Origin: Mrakia gelida
Lineage: Eukaryota; Basidiomycota; Tremellomycetes; Cystofilobasidiales; Mrakiaceae
Direction: 5' to 3'
NCBI GenBank assembly: GCA_024345305.1
Contig: BRON01000019.1
Coordinates: forward strand, 496,001-560,000
DNA length: 64,000 nt
Part shown: positions 20,049-30,929 of the stretch, piece after piece
Layout: each line of letters begins with the position of its first letter
Position numbering within the stretch: position 1 is the first letter of the stretch
Program-made: the position numbers and the translations under genes
The notes under the pieces: generated by a model
What the model was told of the DNA's origin: nothing
Database searches by the model: none
The model's input: the letters and a program-made list of their open reading frames with translations, nothing else

Positions 20049-22491
20049 TCCTTGCCTCGGTCTCCCTGACCGGGTCTTGTTGGTTGGACTTGAGTAGGTG
20101 CTGTTCCTCTCCTTTGTCCTCCTCTAGTTCCTTCTCTTCTTCTTCCTCCTCCTTGTGGTCCTCCTTGATTCCGGCTTGTCCCATTCCTGGTAGCTCCACC
20201 GTCTGGTGGACTCCACGTGTTTCGTCGAAGATAACGTCCCGAGAATGAAGGATCGACCGCTTGGGGTCTCCATGGACTTGAAGTCGATAGGCCTTCTTCC
20301 CGTTGAGATCGCCGTATCCGAGGAAGATGCACTTGATGCTCTTGGGTTGATGCTTGATCTTTTGAAGGTTGAGCGCGTAAGCGAGAGCTCCGAACGTCCG
20401 CATTGCAGTGAGGTCGGGCTTCCTTTTGTAGTAGGCTTGGTAGGGGGTTTGAGAGTTGACTGAGGATGAGGGAATGCGGTTGATTGTGTATGTGGCGTAG
20501 TTCATGGCTTCCGCCCAGTAGGATCCGTCGAGGTCCCTCGCGTCTCGTAGCGCGCAGGTGATCTTCTCCTCGATGGTTCGCATTCCTCGTTCGGCCTTGC
20601 CGTTTTGTTGCGGTGTGTGTGGGATAGTCGTTTCCTTGGTGATTCCTTCGTCCCGGAGATAGAACTCGTAGTCCTTCGACGTGTATTCCCCACCGTTGTC
20701 TGACCTGATCCGTTTGACGACGTGATTGGTCCTTTTCTCCTCCCTTTTCCTCCAGGTGATGAATGTTGCCAGTGTTTCCGACTTCCTCTTCAATGCGAAC
20801 GACCAGTGGTAGTTGCTGAAGTCGTCCCAGATCGTCATCATGTAACGCATTCCTTGAGCCGAGGCGATTGGCATCGGTCCGGCGAGATCCGTGTGGACGA
20901 GTTCGAGAGGTGAAGTGGTTTTGGTGGTGGAGGTGGGGAATGGAGTTCGATGTTGTTTCCCTTCGACGCAAGGTACGCAGATCCTTTCCTTGAATCCGAT
21001 GATGTCCTTTTTGGTGAAGGTTGGTAGGAGCTTCTGACGAGACAACTCCTCCATGGCGGAGATAGAAGCGTGACCGAGCCGGCGATGAAGGACCTCGATC
21101 TTGTCGACTCCTGTTGCCGCGAGTGCTACGTCTTCTCCTCCTGAGCCGACTCCCTTGAAGTCGCTCACGTCCAGCATGTAGAGGTTCTTCGACACCTCTT
21201 TTCCCTCCATGAACAGCGATCCGTCTCGAAGGAACTGGCATCGCTTGTTGGTTTGGGTTGTCCCCTTGCTGGGGAACCTGGTCTCGACTCCTTTGTTACC
21301 GAGTTGACCGATACTGATGAGGTTGCTGAACCCTGGGATGTGGTATACGTCGGAGATGGTGAAGGCCTTCCTTGATCCTTTCACGGTGGTCTGGAGGTGG
21401 ATGGAGCCGATGCCGAGGATCTGAACGATTGATCCGTTGGCCGTCGTGACCGTTCCGTTGTGCGCCTTGTATGTTACGAAGCGTTCCCGGTCCCCGACGA
21501 TGTGGTTTGATGCTCCACTATCGGCGATGTATCCATGCTTGGTTTGAGCGAAGAGCGCTTGGGCCGACGTCGCGATGTCGGATCCTGCTTGAAGACCGTA
21601 GTCTACGAGGTGCGCCTCTTCCCTATCCTTCCAGTTCCCCTTGTTCTCCTTCTTCCCCTTCCCGAACTTCCTTCCCTTTCCACCTTGTCCCTGCCCCGTG
21701 GGCTTTCCTCCATTCAACTCCCAGCACTCCGACTTGAAGTGTCCGACCTTGTTGCAGTGATGGCACTTGGCGGTCCTCTTGTCGACTAGGAGGGCTGTTT
21801 CCTTCGACGATGAAGTACCGGTCGGTTTGAGGGACTCGTGAGTCCTTACGTGGATGAGGAGGGATGTGGCGACGGCGGTTGGGTTGAGTTCTTGTTTTGA
21901 TTCTTGCGCCTGGAGCGTTTGGTGTTGAATGAATTGTTCGAGTGATGCAGGTAATCCACTGAGGAAGAACATTGTGCTCATCCTGTCTGGGATGTTGAGG
22001 CCGAGAGCTGACATGTCGTCGATGATCCTTTGGAATTCGTCGATGTACTCCTGTACTGGTTCTCCCTCCTCCATCTTGAGGTCCCTCATCCTTCGGATGG
22101 CCATGACCTCTCCCGCTCCTCCTTCCACCTTGTGAGTCTTCCGCAGAAGATCCCATGCCTCCTTTGCGTGTTGGCAGTTCCGGATCCGAGGTAGTTCTCG
22201 GTCGCTGACCGCCATTTGAATCCTGAGGAGCGCGAACTCGTCCATATGGTCCCATTCTTCGATGTCCTTGACGTTGTTCTGCTGCTTCACAACCTCTTGT
22301 CCGGTGGTATCCTTTTCCATAATTTCCGGGGTGAGGTTGGGCCTGGTTTTCGTACCGAGGACGACGGGCTTGATTCCTGCTTCTCCAAAAGCGATCTCCA
22401 TCCTTACTGACCACGTCTCGTAGTTGGTACCATCGAGAGCAGTGAGTTTGAACAGCTTGTGATCTAGCTTCTTGGAGTAGTTGCTTGACAT
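20044..22491 (-). pseudogene. Outer element gag-pol, N-terminal fragment (capsid, protease, integrase)
   Basis: 816 codons from the ATG at 22491 to the insertion point. The N terminus has the capsid-like LFKLTALDGTNYETWSVRM and a zinc knuckle CHHCNKVGHFKSEC. The protease core is YIADSGASNHIVGD. Integrase shows HRRLGHASISAM, CVPCVEGKQH, HTDLAGPM and SDNGGEYTSKDY, then TPQQNGKAERG. The reading frame is clean and would continue into 15167-13308 if the inner element were absent. In the present sequence it reads a few codons into the inner LTR and stops. Confidence 0.95.
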
Positions 22492-22519
22492 GACGAAGGA
22501 TTGTTGCTTAGCGGGTGGT

Positions 22520-22540
22520 GGCGAACTGGTGCTGATAACG
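22520..22540 (-). other. Candidate primer-binding region of the outer element
   Basis: On the minus strand CGTTATCAGCACCAG follows the 5' LTR. It resembles the complement of an anticodon loop more than a tRNA 3' end; the tRNA is not assigned. Confidence 0.35.
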
Positions 22541-22770
22541 TGTTGTTGGGTCGTCCACTTGAGCTTAGGGATGTCTGCAGGATGTGGTTCAAAGCTTGTT
22601 GTATAAAGCTAGCTACTCGAAAGGTTTATATACTATGGAAATGGTCACGTGATCTGAAGGTAGCTTACAAAGCTGTTGTTCACTAAGGAGGGTTACTGAC
22701 ATGGGGACTGAACGAGACGCGTTACTAAGCTACTACGTAAGACCTCTCTGCGAGTCGCCACCTTCCAACA
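22541..22770 (-). repeat. 5' LTR of the outer element
   Basis: 230 bp, same sequence as 13048-13277 as read by eye. TATATAAAC lies at 22624-22632 (minus strand). Confidence 0.95.
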
Positions 22771-22775
22771 GCTTT
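22771..22775. repeat. Target-site duplication GCTTT of the outer element (right)
   Basis: Matches 13043-13047. Confidence 0.95.
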
Positions 22776-23320
22776 CGCCGAAGCTCGTCGCGATGCTCAG
22801 TCCTCGAGGATTGTTTGGCGTTGGGGAGCAGAGCGACGAGGGAGGAGGGATTCGCCCATTGAAAGATGTGATATCCGCGAGGGGTTGTCGAAAGAGAGGA
22901 GTAGGAGGTGGGGTGTTGTTCTCGAAGGAGCAGGAGGGAGGAGAGTCGACGTCCTTGACCCAAACGACCTTCTTCCCGTTCCAGATCCGTTTGAGTCCCG
23001 TTCCAGCTGACATTTCCAGAGCGTCTCGAAGGTTCCGACGAGCGATGAAGTCGGCTTCGGCGGTGAAGAGGGAGGAGTAGGCTTCGTCGATGGGGGAGGA
23101 GAGGCAGGAGGGGAAGGAGGAGGGAGGGGGGGGAGCTGGTTTGTTGTTGTTGTAGTTGTTTTGCGAGAGCGAGACGAGGGAGGGAGGTCAGCTGATGGTG
23201 TCCTTCTTCCTTGTGAAGGGCAAGTGCGAGAGAGAACGCACCTATTTCCAGAGGAGAGAATCGAGTAGGACGACGTCGACCGGCCGACGAGGAGGAGGAG
23301 GAGAACGAGGAGGACTTCAT

Positions 23321-23666
23321 GGCGAGAGCTGAGGAGACGGGCTGAACGAGGGAGTTGACGAGTGGATTTGACGGACGAAACGAGGCTGAAAGAGTCTATA
23401 GAGTGAGCGAGGGTGGATGTTGAGCGACACCTGTTACCTGTGCACTCAAACAAACGAACCAGAGTCAGGAGTGTTGTTGGTCGGCATCAAGAGAAAGTGG
23501 GATCCATCGACGCGACTGACTTCGATAGATCGAAACTATTCGCGTCGCCCCGCCCACAAAGCCGAGCCCTAAGGAAAACGTATCAACTATATCGGGCAAA
23601 TTCAAGACGACAAAAACAAACTAGAGATCGACAAAACGTAAAGACGCGACGAACCGAACCCTTCCC
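23321..23666. other. Intergenic 23321-23666
   Basis: Promoter side of the split host gene and 3' region of RAD4. No further gene seen. Confidence 0.5.
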
Positions 23667-26600
23667 TCAATCACTCAACTCAATAACCTCCTGCATCGCC
23701 TCCCTTTCCCTCCTCTTCCTCTCCTCATCCCTCTTGATATCCTCAGCAGTCTTCTGCACTCGGGACCTCAACGCTCTCCCTCCAGCAGCAGGCGTCGCCG
23801 AAGCAGTCAAAGCTGATCTCCTCCCTCCGTCGAAATCCTCCGTCACTTCGTCGCTGTCACTCTCCTCGTCACTGTCGTCTCGACGACCTCGTTTCCTAGA
23901 GGATCCAGTCGAGGGAGCGACGCGAGATCCTCCTGCTCGAGTGGTGGTTCGACCTTGAGGAGTTGCTGAGGCGGCGAGACGAGGTTTGGGTTTGGGTCGG
24001 GACGAGGTTCGAGTTGGTCGAGGAGGAGGTGGTGCAGCTGGAGCTGGGGAGGAGGGAGCTGATCGTCGAAGGGTGATTCGAGGAATGGGGCTGTAGGGTT
24101 TTGAAGCGGAAGTGGGAGCTTGGAGAGGTGGTTCCTTCGCAGGACGAGATCGAGTAGGTCGTTTGGGAGAGTGGACTTCCTCCTCCTCCTCCTCCTCGTC
24201 GTCGTCGATGGTCGAAGAGAGATCCGAGTCCTGATCGACGGCCTGTTGAGCGAGCATGTCCTCGAGCGATTTGGGGACGAGCTTCTTGCCTGGCGAGAGG
24301 ATGATCTTCGACGACGACGCGACTGGTTGATGAGGTTCGTCGTCCTGCTCCTCCTCGTCCGACGAGACCCTCCCTCGATCCTTCTCGGCGGGACGAGGAA
24401 CCCACGAGTCCGGCTGCTGCTGTTCTTCCTTCATTGCTGGATCTTGATCGACTGGATCCTCGAATCGACGAGAGTTCTGCTCCGAGGGGACTCGAATGGT
24501 GATGTGCTTCGCCTTCGGAAACTGGTGTTCTTGAACTCCTGACTCGTCCTCGTCGAACCCTCCTGGGGCTTGGAACGACTCGTCGGCAGCCTGAGAGAAG
24601 GAAAGGAAAGGAAGTTCGTCAGCAAAGTTCCTCGAGGGAAGGAGAGAGAGAGAGAAAAAAAGGACGAACAGCAGCCTTCCCGTACTCGACTTGAAGCTTC
24701 TTCCTGATTCGAAGGTCGGTGATAAGCTTCTTCCAGCGCTTGATGACTTGTGCCTTTCGCTTGACTTGTTCCCTTTCCTCGGCGTCGGCGGTAGCAGCTT
24801 CGTAGGCCTGTCGAGACGATGGTAAAGAAAGGCGAAATCAGCTCGACGCGTCGACCACGCGAACGAGGACGAAAGAGAGAAGATAGACTCACGTCCATCA
24901 GGAAATCTCGATTCTCCTCGGCGACGATGACTCCAGAAAGAACCGGGATAGCTCGTTGCTTCTTGTACTCGAATCCGGTCTAAAAGTGAAAGAAGACGAA
25001 GGGAGGAGTCAGGATCTCGAGATCGAATCGACGCGTCAAACGGAAGATGAACTCACGACCGCCTCGGCGTAGCTGATCTCGAGCTTCTTGGCGACTTTCG
25101 CGATTCCCTTGTCTGTGAAGGATAGGAAGGGTCAGAACGGGAGCTCGTCGAGAGCGAGAAGGAGGAAGAACGAGACTCACAAGGAAGATGAACCGCTCCG
25201 GGAGGCAGCATCGTCGGCGTGAACAGGTCCATATTCCCATAACCGTTCCTCGGGATCTTGCCCTGCAGCACCATCGACCCAGACAAGCTTCGAGTCAGCG
25301 AGAGCTCGTCCACGAAGGAAGAGAAAGGTCAAGATCGTACTCACATCCTTGATCGCCGGCGCCTGATACAACCTCGTCTGATCCAACGAATAAAGCTCCT
25401 GCTTCATCTCATCCCCTCTTTCCTTACTAGCCTCGATCTCCCTCTTCTTGTTGATCGTCACAGCTCTCATCTTCCCCAACTTCATGGGCTCCTCTCCTCT
25501 CAGGACCTCTCGACCTTGACGCATCCAGGTCTCCTCAGACTTGCAGTCGAGGACGTTCGAACGAGGGAAGACGGGTTCGCCTCGGAAGACAGAGTGTTGG
25601 ATCTTGGGGTAGATGACTTCCGAGGCTTTGAGGTCGCGTTCGAGGACGTAGCTGCGAAAAAGGAAGAGGAGAGGGAAGAGGTCAGCGAAGGGAGGAGCGA
25701 GGAGGGGAGGGGAGACACGAACTCAGGGTGATTCTTAAAACCAGCTAGAGTGGTAGGCATGCCGAGCTTCTTGACCTTCTTCTCGAGCACGGCGTTCTCG
25801 GTGATGTCTCGTTGCTGTTTCCAAACAAGGCGAACCAGACCATGGTCAGCTCGAACGACGAAGAGGACAACGAACGAAAGAAAGACCTCGACGCGTCAAC
25901 ACTCGAACCAACTCACCAACTCGTAACCCCTTCCCATCGACCTCATCATATCCCCCCACCAATCCACTCCTCCCTTATCTCCCACCTTGAGCTTCAATCC
26001 AACCCTCAGCTTCGGAACCTTCGCAACGAAGTTCGAGTGGTACTTCCTCGTCAGATCCTTCGCCGATCCGTCTGCGAGAACGAAACGAACGAGGGAGACG
26101 CGTCAGTTTCGTCTCATCGACTCGCGCCGTTCAGAGGTAAGAGAGGAAGACTCACCCTCCTCGAACGCAACCACATAGACCATCCTGTTCCTCAACCCTT
26201 CCCCAACGGGTTCGAAATCCTTCGTCCTCCTGATGAAACCTCGAATGGGATCGACGGGGATCCATTCCTGATCGGGTCGAGAGAAGACTTCCGCCCAGAA
26301 GATGGGTGCTGAGAGGGGATCGAAGGGGTCTGCCACGAAACGAAGACGAAGACGCGCGTCAGTTTCGAGCTCTCTCTCATGTTCGTCGCGTCCGAGCGAG
26401 GGCGAGACGACTCACCATCCACATCCTCCACCTTCTCTCCCACCTTAGCCTTCCCCTTCCTCCCGACCTTCTTCCCCTTCTTCCTCGTCTTGACCATCAA
26501 AGCAGCAGGGATCTCCTTCTCCTTCCCCTTCCCCTTCCCCTTCTTGTCCCCTCCTCCTCCTCCCTCCTCCACCCCCATCCGATTCCCCAACCCAGGGAAC

Positions 26601-28637
26601 CTCTCCCCCTCCTTCCTATCAATCCACCGCACAGGCTTGTTCGGATCCACCACCTCCTCCTTCTCCTGATCCTTCTCGTGGTCCGACGGTAGCGAAGCAG
26701 GAGGTTTCGGCGCAGGTTTCGTCGGCTTGACTCCGTCCCCCATCCTCCACCCAACACTCTGCAAACTAACCACCAACCTCACCCCCAACCCTAAACTCCT
26801 CGCCGCCGCTACAAAGAGCTGAGCACCCACATCCCGAGATCCACGCATCACCAGCGCACGCTTCTGCAAGCTCTTCTCCGTTCGGATCAACTCTCCTCCC
26901 CAAACTCCCAGATCCACCTCGTCCTCGTCGTCGTCCTGCTGCTTGGCCTTCCCCTTCCCCTTCCGATCCACCTTCCCCTTCGCCTTCGTCGCAAGAGGGT
27001 AAGGAAGCAAGGACGCATGATCCCACGAGCGACCTCGGATCCCAAGATGGTAGTCCGTCTCGAACTCTCCTGCGAACCAGTCGACGAACGATCCGAGGGC
27101 TTTGTCGAACAGACGGGCTCGTTTGGCTGTGTCGGGTTCGGTTCGGGGGGTGATGGAGGTGAAGGATTTGGGGATTCGGGGAGGGAGGAGGGAGAGGAGT
27201 CGGGCCTGTGTGCGTGGGAAGGTCAAACGGGAAGGGGAGTCAGGACGCGTCGAGGGGAGAAGAGGGAAGAACGAGCGAGCTGACCTTGAGAAGTTCGCCG
27301 TTGAGCAAGCGGTTCCGATGACCTGCGTTGGCGAGGAGGGAGATGGTATGGATCATGTGGGCTGTGAGATGGGACAGGCGGTCTTGAGGGGTGTGGAGGG
27401 ATCTGAGACGCGAACGAAAACCAAGACGGGGATCAGCGTCAGTACTCGAGCTCCCACCGCTCTCCTCCTGCTTTACCTGCACCCAAACAGATACTACAGC
27501 CACGGCCACCACCTCTCCGCCCACCCACCCCCCGGACCAAAGACCACTCAAACTCACTTCTTCCCACCCTTCTTCTTCCCTTTCCCATTCTTCCCTCCCA
27601 CCCCCCCTCCATCCTCCTCCCCTCCAACCTTGATCTGGATCACCGATGCCGGAGCATTCCCACCCTTCCCATCCTTGAACACCCTCTTCTCTCCCTCTCC
27701 CTCTCCTCTCGCGACCCTAGCCTCCTCCTCCTCCTGTCGCTGAAGAATCAACGCAGGATGTTCCTCCTCGTCCCCTGCTCGAGCGGCGGCGAGGGTCGTG
27801 GTTGGGTCGGGGAGCTGGATTTCCTCCATCTCGTCGTCGTCGTCGTCGGAGGAGTCATCTTCGGAGGATGAAGAGGATGAGGATGAGGCTGAGGAGGAGG
27901 ACGGAGGAGCAGGAGGAGGGGAGGGGCGTCGTTTCGGTGGTGGTGGTGGTTTGGACGAGGAAGAAGCTTGAGGTTGAGCTGGTTTGGGTTTGAAAGAGGG
28001 CTGTTGTTTCGGTTTGACTTTTGGTTTTGGTCGTTCGAACATCTTCTTCATCGGAGGGATCGAGTACTGAGCCGTCGAAGAGGAGGAAGCGGCCGCGTTT
28101 CGAGGAGGAGGAGGAGCAGGGCGAGCTCGAGGTGGAGGAGGAGGAGGAGGGCCGTCTGGAGGATGGAATCGAGGGAGGAAAGGAGAGATCGAGGGAGAAG
28201 GGTGAGTGGTGTCAGTGAGTGCATATGTGAGCAGTTAGAGGCGTGTGTATAGATGGAAGGGGAGTGAAGAAACCGAAAAAAGGAAGGGAAGGAAGGTTGA
28301 CCTCCGCTCTTCTCCTGTTCCTCCTCCCTCCCCTCCCTCCTTCTCTCGATTCGCCACCACACCATCCGATCCGAACCCCTCGCCATCCTCTACTATCAGC
28401 GCTACGCTCATCTCTTCCTCGTCCCATCTTCCTCGCCTTCCTTTCAAACGCTCACTCGATCTTCCCTCCTTCGCTCGTCCGAACCCAGACTCGCTCTCTC
28501 TCCTCTCTCGCTGACTCACATTGATCTCCATCGTCGCTACTCTCATCCGAAGAGATACTGATCACTAATTCATCCCGAGCACCTGCCTTCCGGAGTTGGG
28601 AGATCGAATTGGGTTTGGAGGACGCAGCGGGAGCCAT
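23667..28637 (-). CDS. RAD4: Rad4/XPC DNA-damage recognition protein
   Basis: Exons (minus): 28520-28637, 27558-28155, 27285-27402, 26416-27205, 26156-26329, 25917-26071, 25723-25814, 25345-25651, 25181-25262, 25057-25112, 24893-24979, 24670-24807, 23667-24590; 3639 nt, 1212 aa. After an acidic, Pro-rich N terminus comes the transglutaminase-like fold (LFVAAARSLGLGVRLVVSLQSVGW, later APIFWAEVFS and EWIPVDPIRGF). The three beta-hairpin domains follow from about residue 650 (LEKKVKKLGMPTTLAGFKNH, DLFTPTMLPPGAVHLP, KGIAKVAKKLEISYAEAVTGFEYK). The C-terminal 300 residues are low complexity. The family recognises helix-distorting lesions in the nucleus and starts global-genome nucleotide excision repair with Rad23 and TFIIH. 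Intron 1 (28156-28519) is long for this genome; the exon 1-2 junction is less certain than the rest. Confidence 0.93.
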
Positions 28638-29215
28638 CCCGAGGAGAGAGAGGGAGGGAGGAGAGGAAGGGAGGGAGGGAAGGTGGAGCTGAACAAGGGC
28701 GGGGAGGGAAGGGTTGCTGCTGAGGCTGGACGAGAGCGAGCTTGAGATCGGGTAGGGTGATGGGAAGATGAGTCCCAGATGAAGAGGATGGAGTCCTTGA
28801 GCTCGTCGATGGGGGTGGCAGAAAGAAGGAGAGAGGGCAAGCGAGGGAGCTCACGATTCAGCCGTGCGATTTCGCATGACGCGCGAGGGAGGCGGAAGGG
28901 GGGACGACGCGAAAAACCGAGAAAAGGTGAGGGAGAAAATCTTCACGAAAGCGAGAGGATGGCTATCGTAAGTGACCTGAGCTGTTTTCTCTGTTTTTGA
29001 GGGCAAAATTGGGTGAGAAAAGAGGTCGAACAAAAGTCCGTCCGACGACGCGTCGCTTTCTCTCCTCGTTTCCCTCTCTCACGCACAGGACGAACAAAAC
29101 TTCTCCCGTCGACTCTCCCAACGCGTCGCCCTGCAACGTCCCTCGTTCCCTACCCATCTCCTCCGATGCAGCCCTCTCCGTACCGACCATCCGAACGCAA
29201 CAACAAGTGTACGTC
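28638..29215. other. Intergenic, promoter side of RAD4
   Basis: No convincing gene. A GACGCGTC palindrome occurs at about 29050. Confidence 0.45.
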
Positions 29216-29611
29216 TTAGGCCAGCTGCAGGTCCCTGCCCTCTTCCAACCCAAGCGACCCCTCGTTCTCCTCGCTGTCTCGTCCGTCGTCTGTCGACGCG
29301 TCCGCTGAAAAGAAGTGCTTGGAGTGTTCTTGAGATGGCGAAGAGGAAGAGGAGGCGGTTTTGCGAGAAGGAAGGGGAGATCGCAGAGCAGTCTTGGGCC
29401 TGGACGTGATGAGGTTGGTGGACAAAGGGAGGAGGGACGCGTCGAAGCGGAGGGAGTAGAGAGTGGAGGAGAGGGGTTGAGGTCGGAGAGGAGGGTTCGT
29501 TCGAGAGTGGGAGAGTAAGGAGGCGATGGGGATGGGGGTGGTGAGATGCGTGGATGTTGGACTGGTTGAGAGAAAGAGAGATGGAGGGATGAGCTTCGAG
29601 TCCGACTCCAA
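29216..29611 (-). CDS. Possible small hypothetical protein
   Basis: Open frame of 131 aa with Ser/Pro-rich composition and an acidic C terminus (DDGRDSEENEGSLGLEEG). It lies 47 bp downstream of the BTB gene's stop on the same strand. No domain is recognised and no splice signals support or contradict it. It could be an untranslated tail of the BTB transcript instead. Confidence 0.25.
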   Translation of the reverse strand: MESDSKLIPPSLFLSTSPTSTHLTTPIPIASLLSHSRTNPPLRPQPLSSTLYSLRFDASLLPLSTNLITSRPKTALRSPLPSRKTASSSSSPSQEHSKHFFSADASTDDGRDSEENEGSLGLEEGRDLQLA

Positions 29612-29658
29612 CGCGAAGAGACGACGAGGCTCAAGAAGGAAAGCTCACGATTGTTCGA

Positions 29659-30560
29659 CTACTTCGTGACGTGATCCCGAATGAACGCGACACCGCCCAT
29701 CGACCAGGTTTCTCCGATGTGGTGGTGGACTTCCGTCTCGAGTTGAAGAAGGGCGAGGAACGACTTCAAGGGCATCGCCGCGACGAGCTCCTCTCGCATG
29801 TCACTGACCCTCTCCGGCCTCCATCCCACAAATAACTTCCCTGGAACGAACTCCTCGTTTGAGAGGAGCTCCAACACGATTCTTCCAGGGAGGAGGGTCT
29901 GGAGAGACTCGTCCAACCACTGGAAAGCGTTGAGATCGCCCTCGACCTCGTTCTTGAAGGTTGAGTCCCAAGCGGCGAAGGCTCGTTGAGCGAGAAGAGG
30001 GTGCTTTGCGATGATGGCGATCCCGAGAGCGTTGACGTAGCACAGGCTGAGGAGGTGGTCCGTAAGGCTGTCGGCGGCGAGTTCGACGAGAAGGGGAGTT
30101 TCGTATTTGCGAGCGAAGAGGAGAGGGAGAGGAGGGAGACCATGGTGATGTGAGCCTTCCAGCCTTGACCGAGGACGTCCGCCTTAGCTTCCGACCCCAG
30201 CTCTCGATGAGAGAGACGAAGAGCATTCTCCAGCGTCTTTCCTTCCTCGTCCAACCTCAGCAACTCGAGTTTCCCTGGAGCTGCTTGTCCTTCGAACGAG
30301 GCCGTCTCCCTGCCTCCTCCTCCTCCTCCGTTCGTCGGGGGATGGGCCATTCGCAGGGCGTCGTCGAAGATAGGGGACATGGCTTGGAGGAAGAGTCGAC
30401 GAATGGCGAAGAGGGTAGGTTTGGGATGATCGTCGAGGGAGGAGTAGGTAGGAGTGAGGACGAGGAGGTCGGCTTCCGGATCGTTGAAGAAGGAGGAGAA
30501 CGTCGGAGGGGAGGAAGGGAGGGAAGGCGAGCTCTCTCGGGAGCGTTTCGAGGTAGACAT
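29659..30560 (-). pseudogene. BTB/POZ-type gene with a one-base frame break
   Basis: The N-terminal frame (from ATG 30560) reads a BTB-like start: FFNDPEADLLVLTPTYSS, FAIRRLFLQAMSPIFDDALR, LLRLDEEGKTLENAL. The C-terminal frame (30162 to stop 29659) reads the continuation LEGSHHHGLPPLPLLFARKY, ETPLLVELAADSLTDHLLSL and so on. The two frames meet between 30168 and 30162, where five bases stand where a multiple of three is needed; there is no room for an intron. The protein would be about 300 aa. BTB proteins often recruit substrates to Cul3. It is either a pseudogene or a single-base sequencing error. Confidence 0.7.
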
Positions 30561-30929
30561 GATTGTTGAGATAGGGGAGATCCGAGGGTCGATAAGAAAA
30601 CTTCTATCGGAGAGGGTCGGAGGGATGGTCGTGGATTGAGGTCGCTCTCGTTCTCGTTCGACGTTTCGTCCTCGTTCTCCTCCGACCGCATCGACCGACT
30701 CCTACGCAAACTATCCGTAACAACCAGGGCTACCTCCATTCTGATTTCAGCACCCTCTACCTGCGCTACTCCGTGTGAGCTCACCGCTCTTCCATCTCGC
30801 GGCTCGGGAGCCCGAAGCTGACCTTCCTCCTTCCTTCTTTCTCCCTTCCTCGTCGCTTCTCTTCTAGCTTCCGTGCTACAAACTTCTCGTTTCTTCCCAA
30901 CTCATCTCGGGGATACCTTTCTAACTCCA
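30561..30929. promoter_or_regulatory. Shared divergent promoter region
   Basis: 369 bp between the start of the minus-strand BTB gene and the start of the plus-strand F-box-like gene. Both transcripts must start from it. No specific operator recognised. Confidence 0.4.

Larger units (their letters stand above)
13048..22770 (-). mobile_element. Outer Ty1/copia LTR retrotransposon, interrupted by a second element
   Basis: Minus-strand element bounded by two 230-bp LTRs (13048-13277 and 22541-22770) that I read as identical, with GCTTT duplications outside. A purine tract GAGTGGGAG lies immediately before the 3' LTR (minus strand). The gag-pol frame runs from 22491 and is cut by the inner element between 20044 and 15172. 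Removing the inner element with one duplication copy gives one uninterrupted frame of 1436 codons. Domain order is capsid, zinc knuckle, protease, integrase, RT, RNase H, which defines copia rather than gypsy. Identical LTRs indicate recent insertion; the nesting shows it arrived before the inner element. Confidence 0.97.
12830..23320 (-). pseudogene. Small host gene of unknown function split by a nested retrotransposon pair
   Basis: Exon 1 is 23242-23320 (MKSSSFSSSSSSAGRRRPTRF). Exon 2 starts at 23135 after an intron (donor GTGCGT, acceptor CAG) and runs to the insertion at 22771, then resumes at 13042 and ends with TGA at 12830. With one copy of the 5-bp duplication kept, the frame passes the insertion exactly: 148 codons before, 71 after, 218 aa in all. 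Recognisable stretches are FIARRNLRDALEMSAG, GLKRIWNGKKVVWVKDV and a highly charged Glu/Arg C-terminal helix. I do not recognise the family. As it stands, translation would read 25 codons into the LTR and stop, giving about 173 aa without the charged helix. Confidence 0.7.

Noticed and set aside
22797..23453. 218-aa minus frame over the split host gene
   Set aside because: Different frame from the spliced model; Ser/Pro/Thr low complexity and runs through the intron.
26192..27226. Unspliced 344-aa frame as an independent gene
   Set aside because: It is the main RAD4 exon plus read-through of an intron; splice sites join it to the Rad4 exons on both sides.
28235..28546. Frame of 103 aa inside RAD4 intron 1, possible extra exon
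   Set aside because: Its phase does not join exon 2, whereas direct splicing of exon 1 to exon 2 keeps frame. An alternative exon remains possible.
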